Made by a program: the position numbers and the translations under genes. Positions 34,999 through 47,490 of a DNA stretch of 64,000 nt are shown one piece after another (the first letter of the stretch is position 1; every line of letters begins with the position of its first letter). A model generated the notes under the pieces. That model did no database searches. It saw only the letters and a list, made by a program, of their open reading frames with translations, and had not been told where the DNA came from. This stretch comes from Solen grandis (taxonomy: Eukaryota; Mollusca; Bivalvia; Adapedonta; Solenidae): positions 28,224,702 to 28,288,701 of the forward strand of contig CM037789.1 of assembly GCA_021229015.1 (NCBI GenBank), read 5' to 3'.

Positions 34999-36784
34999 CC
35001 AATATCAGAATGTGCTTCATTTTATCATGCTGTATCCTATGTTAATCCGGAATCAATAAAATAGAAATAATAACGCAAATGTGTCTATTTTTTTTAAAAC
35101 ATTTATTTCACATTTAATAATTAAATGACTTTTTTCACCTTGACAATAGCTCATCACGTGACCATTACACATGTAATCACGTGAAGAGGAATTGCGATAC
35201 ATTGACAATAAAAACATTCAAAAACGTCCGGGCTTCATCATCATTTACAATATGGAGCTATGTTACCTGTGAAAATGAATTCCAGGCATATATTCAGGTA
35301 TGCATTTGCATACTGAAAAATATTGATATGAATATTTCGAAAAAAAATACAAACATACCTAGATTAGTTAAGGTATTCAGTAAAATATATGAACTAAGAC
35401 ATCAAAACGAGAAAAAGGCATGTGTTTATATTGAAAATACTAAATAATAAAAACATATGTCTAGATAAGAAATACACTCAACAATATATCCATCATTAAG
35501 CTGGGATAATGGGAATTCTTTAGTAAATACAAGCCTTTATAGACTTAGAGTAACTTTAAGAGCCACCAAGTCAATGGATGATTGCATCCGCACTGGAATC
35601 TTTTTAAGCATTTAAGGAACCATTGTTATAATTTATTGATGAATGGATTACCTTAAAGAATTCTAAACGCATAAAATAAAATCAAATATTGTCTTTCTAC
35701 TGAATAACTTTACCAAATAACCAAATTGACTTATGTCTTCCCAAGTTGAATTAATTCACTATATATGATTAATCTATGTAAATAGGTTTGTGATTATAAA
35801 AACAACTGCCACTTACTAGTATTTACTTCCTATGTTAAGACACAGAAGTCGAACGTATGAAAAAATAATGTATTTTAATCAAATGACTTGCAGACGCACG
35901 CCAGTAGATTATAGATAACTAAATAACAATAGGCATACATAAAACCAATGTATGGATTAAAAAATATAAAAGATGTAGATAACGAAAGAATGGTTTTCTG
36001 ATTTGTTCAACATAGACTAAAAACATGATGGCTGTTTGGTCAAGTATTACAATATTAATACAAGCACTCAATGTGTTCAATCACATTTAGCACAAAACAT
36101 ACTTATAAAACAATAGCAACAGAAACACAAAGAAGAGCAATTCATCTTATATTGCCTAAATATATTATAAAATATTTTAGGTATCAATTTTATTAAGTTT
36201 TTATAGTTAAACTGGACTATATAGATATTAAAAAAATACATACTAATGTTTTGCTTTCTTCCATAAAAACGATAGAATACTTCCTCGCCAATATAATAAT
36301 GTGCTTTTTCAAAGTTACTGATGTAGAAATAATGTTTCGACAGAAGTTTAAATTACCCAACGTTCTTAAAGGCTGCTCGATCACAAACAGTTCTTGATTA
36401 AGAATGTGATTTTCAACTCCCTGTGTGTATTACGTCGATAAATTCTCATATACAGACGCGCATGGTCACCCAGTGCAACGTTCCGTGATTTAAAAAAAAG
36501 GTGGTTCCTCCATCACAGGCAAAAGCGTCACCAGCTATACTATATTTAGAATGTTAAAATCTATATCACATGACTGATTACATCCATTCTTCGCGCAACC
36601 GATTACTTCACAGATTCTGAATTCACTATCCAGAACTGGTGAAGACGTCACGTTGCAAAACTTGTCACGTTGTAATGCAAACACCCTTTCGGGGACACCG
36701 TGTCTGTATTTAACCGATCTCCAGAAGTAGGCTTTTTCGAAAACAGCGTTTTCCCGTCCATTGTTACCGACTCCTAATATTTCA
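34999..36784. other. Intergenic DNA without supported features
   Basis: AT-rich. An open stretch at 35181-35447 has no recognisable domain and a composition like its surroundings. No repeat family seen. Confidence 0.45.
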
Positions 36785-37099
36785 GGACCGTCCCCTTGGT
36801 CGAGTTGTTTGAGCGTCCACCTCGGGAGCGGGAGGTCGTGGGTTCGATCCCCGGCCGCGACATACCAAAGTCGTTAAAATGGTACTGTTATAGCTCCCTT
36901 GCTTGGCGCTCAACATATAAGGGTAGTTGCAGGACTGGTTGGCCCGGTGTCAGGATAATGTGACTGGATATCATGCCACATTTCTAATGCGTGATACTGC
37001 AGTGTGGTAGCACTATATCTGCCTCAAATAGATCTCGTCTCTAAATGACTGAAATACACTGTCGGGGGGACGTTAAACCCAATAAACAAACAAACAAAT
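36785..37099 (+). repeat. tRNA-derived SINE (family 1), best-preserved copy
   Basis: A tRNA-like head (GGTCGAGTTGTTTGAGCGTC ...) with B box GGTTCGATCCC at 36841-36851; body TATAGCTCCCTTGCTTGGCG, TGCAGGACTGGTTGGCCCGG; 3' region GACTGAAATACACTGTCGGG, GGACGTTAAACCC; tail AATAAACAAACAAACAAA. This arrangement is that of the conserved molluscan tRNA-SINEs. Confidence 0.85.
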
Positions 37100-37371
37100 A
37101 TTTCACCAACATTAACGAGGGATAGTAGAAACATCGTTATGTTGCGTTGTTTACTATGCATTGCGAACATGACAATACCGAATATCCAAGTTCAGTGAAC
37201 TCTAGCGGGAACGATATACCTGCACCTGTTTGCGTAGGCGGAAAAGTTATGGATGAAATCGTTCAGCTCTCACAGCTACAAGATCCATGATGAGGAAAAT
37301 CAATAAAACGGTTCCAAATTACAAGCCACACTTTCTCCTTTACAGGTCCAGTTTTAAACCTTTATTCCATA

Positions 37372-37541
37372 TACTGTAAAGCCATTAATTTTCGTTTACA
37401 TTAAATTTCGTGGACTCTGTAATAAATTAGATTTCGTTGGAACATATATTCATGGGTCCATGATCTAAAAATAAAATGAAAAGTTTTCGTGGATAAAGCC
37501 GTCCACGAAATTAACGAAAATTAATAATACTATATACAGTA
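37372..37541. mobile_element. Palindromic MITE, 170 bp
   Basis: Ends TACTGTA (37372-37378) and TACAGTA (37535-37541), with a second inner pair ATTAATTTTCGTT / AACGAAAATTAAT and a third TTAAATTTCGTGGAC / GTCCACGAAATTAA, so most of the element can fold on itself. Confidence 0.65.
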
Positions 37542-37568
37542 GACTCATTTGACACATTGGTTACAGAG

Positions 37569-37611
37569 CAGACCCTGATTAGACTTCTAGAAGCAGTCTG
37601 ATCAGGGTCTG
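37569..37611. repeat. 17-bp hairpin
   Basis: CAGACCCTGATTAGACT (37569-37585) pairs with AGTCTGATCAGGGTCTG (37595-37611) with one mismatch over a 9-base loop. A related phrase, GAGACCCTGATCAGACAGC..GCAGTCTGAT, occurs at 3162-3202 in the ADCK1 intron, so this is a dispersed repeat, not a unique structure. Confidence 0.6.
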
Positions 37612-38754
37612 TTCTGATGGCTTATAAAAGATTGAAGCTCAAATTCTATTCTATACAGTCTGTTCAACAAAATAAATCCATTTTTTCATATACCATTTAA
37701 AATTCTAGTTAATTGATATTCATCAAGTCGTAAATCTGTTCATGAATATTCATGAGGTAAAGGGTTAAGTCAAAATAACATTGAAGCCCGAAATGCGTTT
37801 GCCTTTAGTATAAATACCATGATGCACCCTGCATCTCCCTGTATATTTCAAGGTCAGATTACCGTAAACAATGCTTAACTGCCGGATCAATCTGAACACA
37901 TCATCTGTCCAAACCAGAATTACGGTAATACAATGAACACTGATGAATAGGAGTAACAAATGTTATAAAGTCTGATTAAATTAATTTTGTTTATTCCTTT
38001 TCTCATGAATATTCATGTATGAATAAAATATGCGCATGTATATACCGGCGTTGTGCCAGACTTGCCCAGACAACGCCGATGACTACCGGTTATATTGAAA
38101 ATTTTAAATTATCCGGGACAGTGAGCCGAACATGGATTATCCCGATTCAAACTCCGCCGCAGTAGTTACCTCCCCTTACAGTTGTCGATAACCACTGCCA
38201 CCACAAGTAGATTCGGCTGATATAGGCCGGATTTACTTTTATCACTTTTGACTTTAGTTTTGAATATATCATATCAGTTTCGTTATATTTCACGAAAATA
38301 ACATTCATGGTTATGAGAAAAGTAAAAAATTAAATCAAATAACATTAATTTATAAAATTATGAGTGTTGGTCACATGGTTTCAACTATCATCACGTGACT
38401 TGTGTGATGGCAGTGGTTAAAGTAGCACGCTGATTTCGCTCTATAATTCTGCTGTCCATATTTATCTTATTTACCCAGTAGTTTGTTCATTATAAAGAAG
38501 ATGAAAGGAGAGAAAAATGAAAAAAAAATAATAGAGCAACTAGGATGCAAATACAAATCACTGACTGTGACGAAAGCCGACAGCTTGTATATACTATGAT
38601 GATTGTAAATTTGCTTGCTAGCTAAACCATGAATCGTGAATTGCTTAAAATAAACAATCGCGCGACTGTTTCATAGTAATATATTGTTTATATCAAGCAT
38701 CTTAAGTAATCACCTGCATTTGATGAAAGCGCTGAATGGATTTCAGGTAAGCTT
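37612..38754. other. Intergenic DNA, one GC-richer island
   Basis: At 38041-38230 the composition becomes GC-richer and includes a hairpin CGGCGTTGT (38046-38054) / ACAACGCCG (38070-38078). No gene start nearby could be supported. Confidence 0.4.
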
Positions 38755-38816
38755 GTTCGTTTGTTTACTGGGTTTATCGTCCCACCGACCTATTTTAGTC
38801 ATTCTTTTGTATTAAA
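38755..38816 (-). repeat. SINE family 1, 3' end fragment
   Basis: GTTCGTTTGTTTACTGGGTT and ATCGTCCCACCGACCTATTT match the reverse complement of the family 1 tail region. Confidence 0.55.
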
Positions 38817-38867
38817 ATAGTGAATGTTAAATTCGTGGGAGTAATTGTTGTTTTCTTCTTCATGATC

Positions 38868-39945
38868 ATGATGATTGCGATTTTAGCGATAATATTGGTG
38901 ATATCTAACGACAGTAATGATGATGGTGATGATTGCGATATTAGCGATAGTATTGGTGATATCTAACGACAGTAATGATGATGGTGATGATTGCGATATA
39001 AGCGATAATATTGGTGATATCTAACGACAGTAATGATGATGATGATGATTGCGATATTAGCGATAGTATTGGTGATATCTAACGACAGTAATGAAGATGT
39101 GATGATTGCGATATTAGCAATATTATTGGTGATATCTAACGACAGTAATGATGATGGTGATGATAATTGCGATATTAGCGATAGTATTGGTGATATCTAA
39201 CAACAGTAATGATGATGATGATAATTGCGATATTAGCGATAATATTGGTGATATCTAACGACAGTAATGATGACGGTGATGATTGCGATATTAGCGATAG
39301 TATAAGTGATATCTAACGACAGTAATGAAGATGTGATGATTGCGATATTAGCAATAATATTGATGATATCTAACGACAGTAATGAAGATGGTGATGATTG
39401 CGATATTAGCGATAGTATTGGTGATATCTAACGACAGTAATAATGACGATGATGATTGTGATATTTGCGATAGTATTGGTGATTTCTAACGACAGTAATG
39501 ATGACGATGACGATTGCGATATTAGCGATAGTATTGGTGATATCTAACGACAGTAATAATGACGATGCTGATTGCGATATTAGCGATAGTATTGGTGATA
39601 TCTAACGACAGTAATGATGACGATGATGATTGCGATATTAACGATAGTATTAGTGAAATCTGAAGACAGTAATGATGACGATGGCGATTACGATATTAGC
39701 GAAAGTAACGGTAATATCTAGCGACAGTAATAATGACGATGATGATTGCGATATTAGCGATAGTATTGGTGATATCTAACGACAGTTATGATGTCGATGA
39801 CGATTGCGATATTAGCGATAGTATTGGTGATATCTTACGACAGTTATGATGACGATGATGTTTGCGATTTTAGCGATAGTATTGGTGATATCTAACGACA
39901 GTAATGATGGCGATGATGGTTGCGATATTAGCGATAGTAATGATG
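38868..39945. repeat. 57-58-bp minisatellite, about 19 copies
   Basis: Unit GATATCTAACGACAGTAATG, ATGATGGTGATGATTGCGAT, ATTAGCGATAGTATTGGT. Copies are 57-58 bases apart (38900, 38958, 39016, 39073 ...), with variation mainly in the GATGATG part. The open frame over its right end (39846-40124) arises from the repeat. Confidence 0.9.
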
Positions 39946-40165
39946 ACTTCGACAGTAAATATGATCATTATGATGGCGACTTCTGTTATGACAGCGACAA
40001 TATTGCTGCTGATGATTATAAAAAGAAAAAAAAACGCTTTGGAAATGTTGAGAGATTTTCATTTCAGTTTTTAGACTACAATTATACATCACTGTGGGTC
40101 TTTAAAACTCTAAATTTAATATAGTAAGGCATAACTGTTTAGTCATCTACACCGGTCTCAAAAGC

Positions 40166-40216
40166 TGTCGGCGCTGTGGTCCAGTGATAACGGACTCGAA
40201 TACGGATCGTGGGTCG
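40166..40216 (+). repeat. SINE (family 3), left half, interrupted by BEL
   Basis: A box TGGTCCAGTGA (40177-40187) and the following CGAATACGGATCGTGGGTCG. It continues at 48438 beyond the BEL element, sharing the duplicated GGTCG (40212-40216 and 48438-48442). Confidence 0.75.
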
Positions 40217-41161
40217 TATGCAGTCCTGGACTTTAAAGATGAACAACGACGCTGAAAGTTCTAAACTTTATTGTCCGTTGTGAGATGCAGTAAATCACTG
40301 AAAATATATGTTAAAAACACTATTACTCTTATGTTCCTTGAACATCATATTTGGTATCAATATCAACATATGAAACGTTCCTTGAACATTAAATGACGGG
40401 ATGATAAACCTAACAATATTCCTTCGTAACTCAAAACTACAAAAGGATATTAAGAAATATAATAAAGACATGGAACATTACATTAGATGTGACTTTAACT
40501 TGTATTGACTAGTTATACACTCATCTCTCAGTTCCGTTATACCTAAAATATCGTACAGAAATCTGTTAACCACTATTAAAACACACATTTACTTCTTTAA
40601 TATAGACATCATATATAACTTGAATCAACAAATTATATTGGGTGCCTGGATAGCGTAGTGGTAACGCGCCTCGCTTCTCACCAATGCGTCCCGGGTTCGA
40701 TTCCTGGTCACGTACGTGAGAGGGTACAGTGGTCGCCCGTCCAGACACGTGGGTTTTCTCCGGGCTCTCTGGTTTCCTCCCACAATAATGACCACATACG
40801 CCGCCATCAGAGCCATCGAGAGTGATTAATTTAAGTTGTGAAAACTTGTTTCGTAATCGATGTTAAATAAATAAAGTTTAAACAAATTATATTATGGAAA
40901 ATTATCTGTAAAACTTACTCCGTGGGGCCATATAAATTGTAATACTTTAGATCTACGGCGTGGTTCGCCATTTTCTTGAGTTTTTAAAAGGGGAGATAAC
41001 AATTTACAAAGTTAAAAACGGCGTGGTAAATAAGGGAAGCAACTTTGACTAAACTATATCTTGACCGAACAGGGGAAGCAACCCTAGCCAAACTATACCT
41101 TCACTTGATCTAGTAACATTCCTAGTAACATTCGAAAATAGTTCAAAGAAGAGACATCACA
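40217..41161 (-). repeat. BEL 3' LTR (left), carrying a SINE
   Basis: In element orientation it begins TGTGATGTC and ends ..CTGCATA. It is identical in plan to the right LTR but enlarged by the SINE at 40640-40880 plus 13 duplicated bases. Confidence 0.88.
40640..40880 (+). repeat. tRNA-derived SINE inside the BEL LTR, with target duplication
   Basis: A box TAGCGTAGTGG (40651-40661), B box GGTTCGATTCC (40694-40704), tail AACTTGTTTCGTAATCGATG then ..AAATAAATAAAGTTTA. Flanked by AACAAATTATATT at 40627-40639 and 40881-40893. The right LTR holds the empty site with a single AACAAATTATATT. Confidence 0.92.
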
Positions 41162-41379
41162 CTCCCTGCCTGATATAATTTTCAAAAATTGTATCACTCT
41201 AATATTTTTAATTTTTTAAAAAAAAAAAAAATTCAAATAGGAATACAAAAACATATAATACTGCAATTAATAATCAAGGTACGTAACAAATTGCAATAAA
41301 CTATTAACATGTACATAAAATCGCAAAATACACTTTATGCAAATCTCAAATTGCAATTGACACCTGAGGTAAATTTCAA

Positions 41380-41620
41380 TTGTAATAGTCACTTACGGTC
41401 ACTTAAGGTATGTCTCAAATCACATGACAAATTTAAGGTAAGTATCAAACTACACAATACACTTAAGGTAGATCTCAAATCACATGGCACGCTTAAGGTA
41501 TGTATCAAAATACAAATTATACTTAAGGTAGATCTCAAATCACATGGCACACTTAAGGTATGTATCAAAATACATATTACACTTAAGTTAGATCTCAAAT
41601 CACACAACACATTTAAAATA
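41380..41620. repeat. 60-bp minisatellite between BEL pol and its 3' LTR
   Basis: About four copies of CTTAAGGTAGATCTCAAATC, ACATGGCACACTTAAGGTAT, GTATCAAAATACATATTACA. It is multiples of three long and therefore open in two frames on both strands, but has no protein identity. Confidence 0.8.
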
Positions 41621-41825
41621 TACTTATTTGGACATATGTAACAAATAAAGGCTTTTACAATAAAAATATTTACACTTTGACATTGTCATCTTATCTCAAC
41701 AGAATAAGTAAAGGGAGAACCTGAGATACCTGCGATAAAGAGATCAACCGTTAGAACTGTATGTCAGCTTGAGGGCTTCCTCACAAGAAAATACAACTGT
41801 TATGTCACACATTTCAAAACAATGC

Positions 41826-44177
41826 CTAATCAAGAGGTTTCACTAATTCCACGACTGGACGAACATATTCAACGGTCTTACCTTCTTTGATCACCTTAAC
41901 TGAACAGTTCCTAACAAGGCTATCCTTTCCAGAATACACATGTTTAACAATGCCCATTGGCCAATCATTTCTATAGAAAGATTTTTCGCGAAAAAGCACA
42001 ACATCACCGATATTAATGTTTTCAGATTTATTCTGCCAGATTTTACGAGGTTGCAATTGCGAGAGGTACTCGTTGCTCCATCGTTTCCAAAACATCTCGG
42101 CTAATACTTGCACGCACTTCCATTGTGCTCTGTACATGTCCTTCACATCCAAATACTGAAATGTTGACACAATGGTATTTGAGCACTTTTGTGTCAATAA
42201 CACAGATGGAGACAGTATGAATGGATTTTCAGGATCTGAGGACACTGGAGTTATTGGCCTAGCATTGATGATTGCACAAACTTCCGCCATGAATGTCGCT
42301 AACACCTCATGAGTAAGATTTTTATGTCTGTTTTCAAGCAAGATCGCGTCAAGAATACGACGGGTCACACCAATCATGCGTTCCCACACGCCCCCCATGT
42401 GGGAAGCGTGTGGCGGGTTGAATACCCAAGTTCCGCCGGACTCTTGCAAGAAGTTGGCAATCTTCCTGTCCTCCACATTGATAGCATCAATACCCAAATC
42501 TTCAGTTGCTCCGACAAAGTTCGATCCTTTGTCTGACCTAAATAGTTTCACATTCCCTCTTATGGAAATAAAACGTCTAAGGGCATTTATAAATGATGAT
42601 GAGGTCATTTCTTCGATAACTTCAATGTGTACTGCTCTGATAGTCAGACATGTGAACAGAACTGCCCATCGTTTGGATGTAGCGCTATCACCTCTTGTGC
42701 GACGAGTGACAATATTCCACGGACCAAACACATCTACACCGACAAATGTAAATGGTGGGGCTGGCGTCATGCGATCAGACGGCAAATCAGACATCATCTG
42801 AGTAGAGAATTTTCCTCGGAGTTTACGACACGTAATACAGGAATAAATAATGTTCGCAATTAGCCTCTTACAACCAGTAATCCAGAAGCCTGCTGTTCTG
42901 ACAGCACCCTCTGTGATGTGACGCCCTTGGTGGTGCACTTCTTCATGAAAATGTCGCACCAACAATGTTGCTATATGTGATCGACCTGGGATCAAAATAG
43001 GATGTTTCTCGTTCTTTGGTAAATGCGAATGCTTCAGTCTTCCGCCAGCTCGTAAGACGCCATCTTCATCCAAATACGGTGCCAAGTTCAGCACATGGCT
43101 GCCTCTTGGTAAACTTTGCTGAGCCTCCAAGCACTCAATCTCCCTAGGAAAAGCCTCATTTTGTACAAGTTTAATGACGTACTGACTGCTGGCTACCAGT
43201 ACGGAAAGTGTCCCTGATTTGTCGTTGTCACTGTCACTAGATTTGCTACTCAAATTACACTTTGTCTTGAACTGTCTGACAAAATTAATGAGGACAGATA
43301 TTGCTGCTAGTAATCGACTCCAACTAGAAAACCTATCAAAACGCCCTGTTTCGAGTTTTACATCTGTTTTCATTGTTTTCACTGTGGAACGGATTTCAAT
43401 ATCGTTGTCTGGGTTTTGTAACTGATATTGTTCACAATTAGAGTCTGAGATTGCTAACAATGGTTCTCCTGATAACCACTTACAATGCTGTAATTCTGAT
43501 GGTTGGACGCCTCGTGTTCCTTCATCAGCTGGATTATTTTCTGATTCTATATATCTCCACTGAGTAGCCTTTGAAAATTGTAGTATCCTAGACACTCGAT
43601 TTTCGACATACACATAGAACCTCCGAGTTTTGTTGTTCAAGTAACCCAGAACTACCTTACTATCTGTATAGTAAGTGATATCTTCTGACTGGATGCACAG
43701 TTCTTCCAAAACAGTTTCAGCAATTTCAGTAGCAAGAACTGCAGCGCAAAGTTCCAGTCTAGGTATAGTGTGGCTGTGCTTAGGTGCCACCTTGGTTTTT
43801 CCAAACACATACCCAATGTTAACATTATCACTACCTGTTTTGAGATATGCCACTGCCGCGATGGCCTTTTCTGATGCATCGCATAAAACGTGGAGTGTTT
43901 TCTGGGAATCAAATCGTACATCATGTGGAAAGTATATTCTGGGTATCCTTAGAGTCTCAAAATCATGTAGGGATTTGAACCATAACAACCATTTCTGATG
44001 CAGATGCTCAGGTAAATGCTCATCCCAGTCATGTACACTGTTTGTGATGTCTCGAAGTAGAATCTTACCAGTGATGGTAACTGGGGACAGACTGTTGATT
44101 GCTGCAAGGACGCTTCGCTTGGTATAAAATTCCTTTTTGCCTTTGTCGAAGCTGAAAGATGAAACAGTCTTGGTCAA
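41826..44177 (-). pseudogene. pol: BEL pol, second part: RNase H and integrase
   Basis: 783 codons without a proper start; it continues the frame of the upstream ORF after a frameshift in the overlap 44065-44177. In order: end of the RT connection; RNase H (VLCDASEKA about residue 90, YTDSKVVLGYL about 170); integrase zinc finger (HHxxx..CxxC, about 410-450); catalytic core with Asp in VGVDVFGP (about 480), Asp in RSDKGSNF (about 547) and Glu in GGVWERM (about 597); and a C-terminal domain typical of BEL integrases. The segment just after LAAINSL lacks a short stretch normally conserved at this point in BEL polymerases, apparently an in-frame deletion. Both this and the frameshift suggest the copy cannot make a complete polyprotein. 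Confidence 0.88.
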
Positions 44178-47100
44178 GACTCCAGCTAAGTCCTAAACTA
44201 CGTTGTACAGGGGAGTCTTCCAACTTCAAGTCTTTGCCCAAATCTTCTTTATCGAAGCTATTAAGAACCTTGGCGCTGTTTGATACAAGTTTGTGAAATC
44301 TTAGTTTGCCTTCATCTTGTAGTGCCTTTTGCGTGTTAGATATCAATGATATAGCATCATCTTCTGAGGCTAATGATGTAAGGCCATCGTCCACATAGAA
44401 ATCCTTACTCACGAAGTTGAACATTGTTTCACCATGGTCTTTGATTGCATTTAACGCTGTCCGACGAAGGCCATATGTTGCTACTGCTGGTGAGGGTGAG
44501 TTTCCAAAAACGTGTACACACATCTGATAATCTACTAATGGTTTGTTGAAATCATTATTTTCATACCATAAGAACCTGAGTAAATTCCTGTGTTCTTTGT
44601 TCACACGGAATTGATAAAACATTTGCTCAATATCACCTGTGACAGCTATTCTCTCTCTCCTGAATCTCATAAGGATACCTGTTAAGCTATTAGTCATGTC
44701 TGGACCTGTCATTAAAACACTATTTAATGAAACTCCATCAATTTTACAAGAGGAGTCAAACACAATTCTGATTTTGTCTTTCTTCTTTGGATGATAAATG
44801 CCGAACAATGGCAAATACCAACATTCATCTCCATCTTGAGGTGGAGGAGCGCGTTCACAATAACCCTTGTCGATAAGATTTCCCATGAAATCTAAACTAT
44901 GCTGTAGTTTCTCTGGGTTACGCTTCAACGAACCTTCAAATGTCATTGCTCTACGGTATGCTTCCTTCTTCCCATCTGGGAGTCTGCGGCGTGGTGATCT
45001 AAATGGCAATGGTGCTGACCAATGCCCAGTTTCATCATTATGAAACTTATGGTCCATAACTTCTATGAATTCTTTATCTTCTACTGACAAGCCTATTTTG
45101 TTATCATCTTGCGTTTGTACAAATATGTCTGCTTCGACCTGATCAGGGTTCAGAGTTTTCACCAACAGCTTGTTTCCACATGGTTCAAATAACGATGGTC
45201 TTCCATCTTTGTGTATGTAGGTCTTCATCACCTTCACATCTGGTCTGTGAGAGTTCAAACACACTTCACCAATGATCACCCAGCCAAGACTCAAACGCTG
45301 GGCAAAAGGAGCATCTGGCCTGTCAGCAAGGACACGTTGTTCCAAAACATGGTGTACTTGTGGGACATCACGACCAATGAGAAGAGAAATATTGACATCC
45401 TTTTGCAGAGGAGGAATAGGGACATCTCTCAGGTGTGGATGGTACCGTGGTATGTCTGGCGTAGGTATTTCTGAACGGGAGTTTGGAATGCTGTCACATT
45501 CAAGTACGGTTGGCAATGGAACACTAAAATTATTGTCTGGGGATGTTACAATCAAACCATCAAGTGTTCTTCCTGAACACATGGATTTACCTGAACATGA
45601 TACCAAGTCATAATCTTCTACCCCAACTGATAAGGAATTTGTGTTCAATATCTGGAAAAGTTCTGACCTGCATAAAGAACGATTGCTTTGATCATCAATG
45701 ATACAATACACCATTTTTGCATCTTCAGGGTGATTCACAGGATGGACCTTTAACAGTAAAGTTTTTGAACATGATTTACCAGTGAAACCATTACCACAAA
45801 TGCTGGTACATTTTCCATGAATCACTCTGGGGGTGTGTTCTGTGTGTGAGGGTGGAGCTGTGGGGTTAATTGTGGAGGGCTCCCTGCCATGCTCTGTCAA
45901 GGGTGGTTTCTTCATACCACTGCCAGATGTAGGTTGCTGCTGGTCTCTACTCAATTGAAAGTTATGGAGCCCAGAAGGATGTTTGTCACTGCCACATTCA
46001 TCACACCTACCTGAAAAAGAGCATGTTTTAAAGGCATGTGATATAGAATTACAACATTTGTAACAAATATTGTTGTCTTTGAGATACTTCTTTCTATCAG
46101 ACACATTTCTTGCCTTGAAAGTTTTACATTTGTTCAAACTGTGGGATAATGTGTTGCGATGGATTGGGCATGAATCTGCAACAAAAATATTGTCAGCGTT
46201 AGACCTGATTTTGTCGTTTGTAATACTACTAGAAACACTTGACTTGTAATTGCCCTTATTAGAACTACACACACTCGGTGACAGTCCAGGGTCGTTCAAC
46301 ATTACACTATTTTCTTCGAGAAAATCACAGAATTCACAGAAAGGGGGAAAAACAACACTATTAGCTCTTTTGTAGCTAGACGCCCTTGACATCCACTTGT
46401 TCTTGAGATAGAAGGGAAGTTTCTCAACAATAGGCTTCACCCCAGTTGATGAATCAAAGTAGCTCAATAGCTGTGCATAGTTTGGGTCCTTTTTAGTTGA
46501 TTCCACCTCACGACAAAGGTCAGATAAATTGTATAGCTGGCTTTTATCTTTAATTGCCGGAAATCTTTCAAGTCTCTGTTTTAGTGACCTTTCAATTAAC
46601 TCTGGGGATCCAAATCTCTCATGTAGCCTATCCCATAATAGCCTTAAAGCTCTCTCAATGTCATTTGGGTTTGAATGACGAATACTTTGTGCATGGTTTC
46701 GCGAAAGAGGTCCTAAATATTTCAGAAGTAAGTCATATTCTTCAATGGGTGTCACATTTAATTCCCTGACAATTTCTCTGAAGTTTAATTTCCAACTCTG
46801 AAAATCTTCGGGTTTGTCACTAAAATTCTGGAATCTTTGCATAAGCAGTTCTTTTTTTAACAGATATTTGGATATGTCATTCACAACTGAAACGCTCTGG
46901 GTTGGTGCTATGAGATCAAAATTAAATGGTTTTGCATTTGGATTGAGTCCTGAAGCAACAGAGGGTTCAAGGAGTGGGTCCAGCTTAGGTTTTCCTGGAT
47001 GTGGCGATTTCGCAAACTCAAATTTCTTGGGATTACCAATAATCTCTTCATCATAGATTTCTGAATGAACCTGAGAATTTCCATCAGAATTCAGTTCTCC

Positions 47101-47490
47101 TTCTAAAGTCTCTAACACTGCAGTCTCTACAGCAACATCTTTCTCTTTATCTAACATACACAATTTCTCTTCTAGTTTAGCCTTTTGCTTCTTGATGGCT
47201 GCTTCTTTTCTTTCAAATTCTAACCGAGTTTGAGCTGCCTTTACTTTTGCCTTTTGATTTGCAAGGAGAATAGCACTTTTGTTACTTAGTGAGGATGATG
47301 ACTTTGTACACTGTGAATGTCTTGTGCTTGGTGCTTTTAAAGATACATTCTTCAGTCTTAATTCCATCTCATTCAGGATTACAACTAACTTTTCTGCTAC
47401 TGTTCTATGTATAGTCTTTTGGGTTTCCAGTTCTTTGAGACTTTCTGCAGTATGTGTTCTTGTAAGGTACTCCGACATTTCTTCAAACAC
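44065..47490 (-). pseudogene. gag-pol: BEL gag, protease and reverse transcriptase
   Basis: 1141 codons. The N-terminal 150 residues are Lys/Glu-rich and helical; a gag region (about 215-370) is followed by two zinc knuckles (CYKCCNSISHAFKTC and CDECGSDKHPSGLH, about 475-505), an aspartic protease region (IIDDQSNRS about 597, LGWVIIGE about 720) and an RT with the catalytic YVDD near residue 1031. The frame runs off into unrelated residues near 44065-44170, where the next frame takes over. Upstream, a likely gag ATG (47723) is separated from this frame by an in-frame TAA at 47612-47610 and a further shift before about 47555. The copy is therefore a defective but recent BEL element. Confidence 0.9.

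Noticed and set aside
39846..40124. 92-codon acidic ORF rich in Asp and Asn
   Set aside because: It is the end of the GATGATG-rich minisatellite read as codons.
41309..41641. Repeat-containing ORF LKVDLKSHGTLKVCIK
   Set aside because: It comes from a 60-bp minisatellite inside the BEL element and is open on both strands; no protein signature.
42309..42863. Plus-strand ORFs opposite BEL integrase (also 43219-43998 and 45211-47503)
   Set aside because: They are shadows of the minus-strand gag-pol; the minus strand has the recognisable catalytic motifs.
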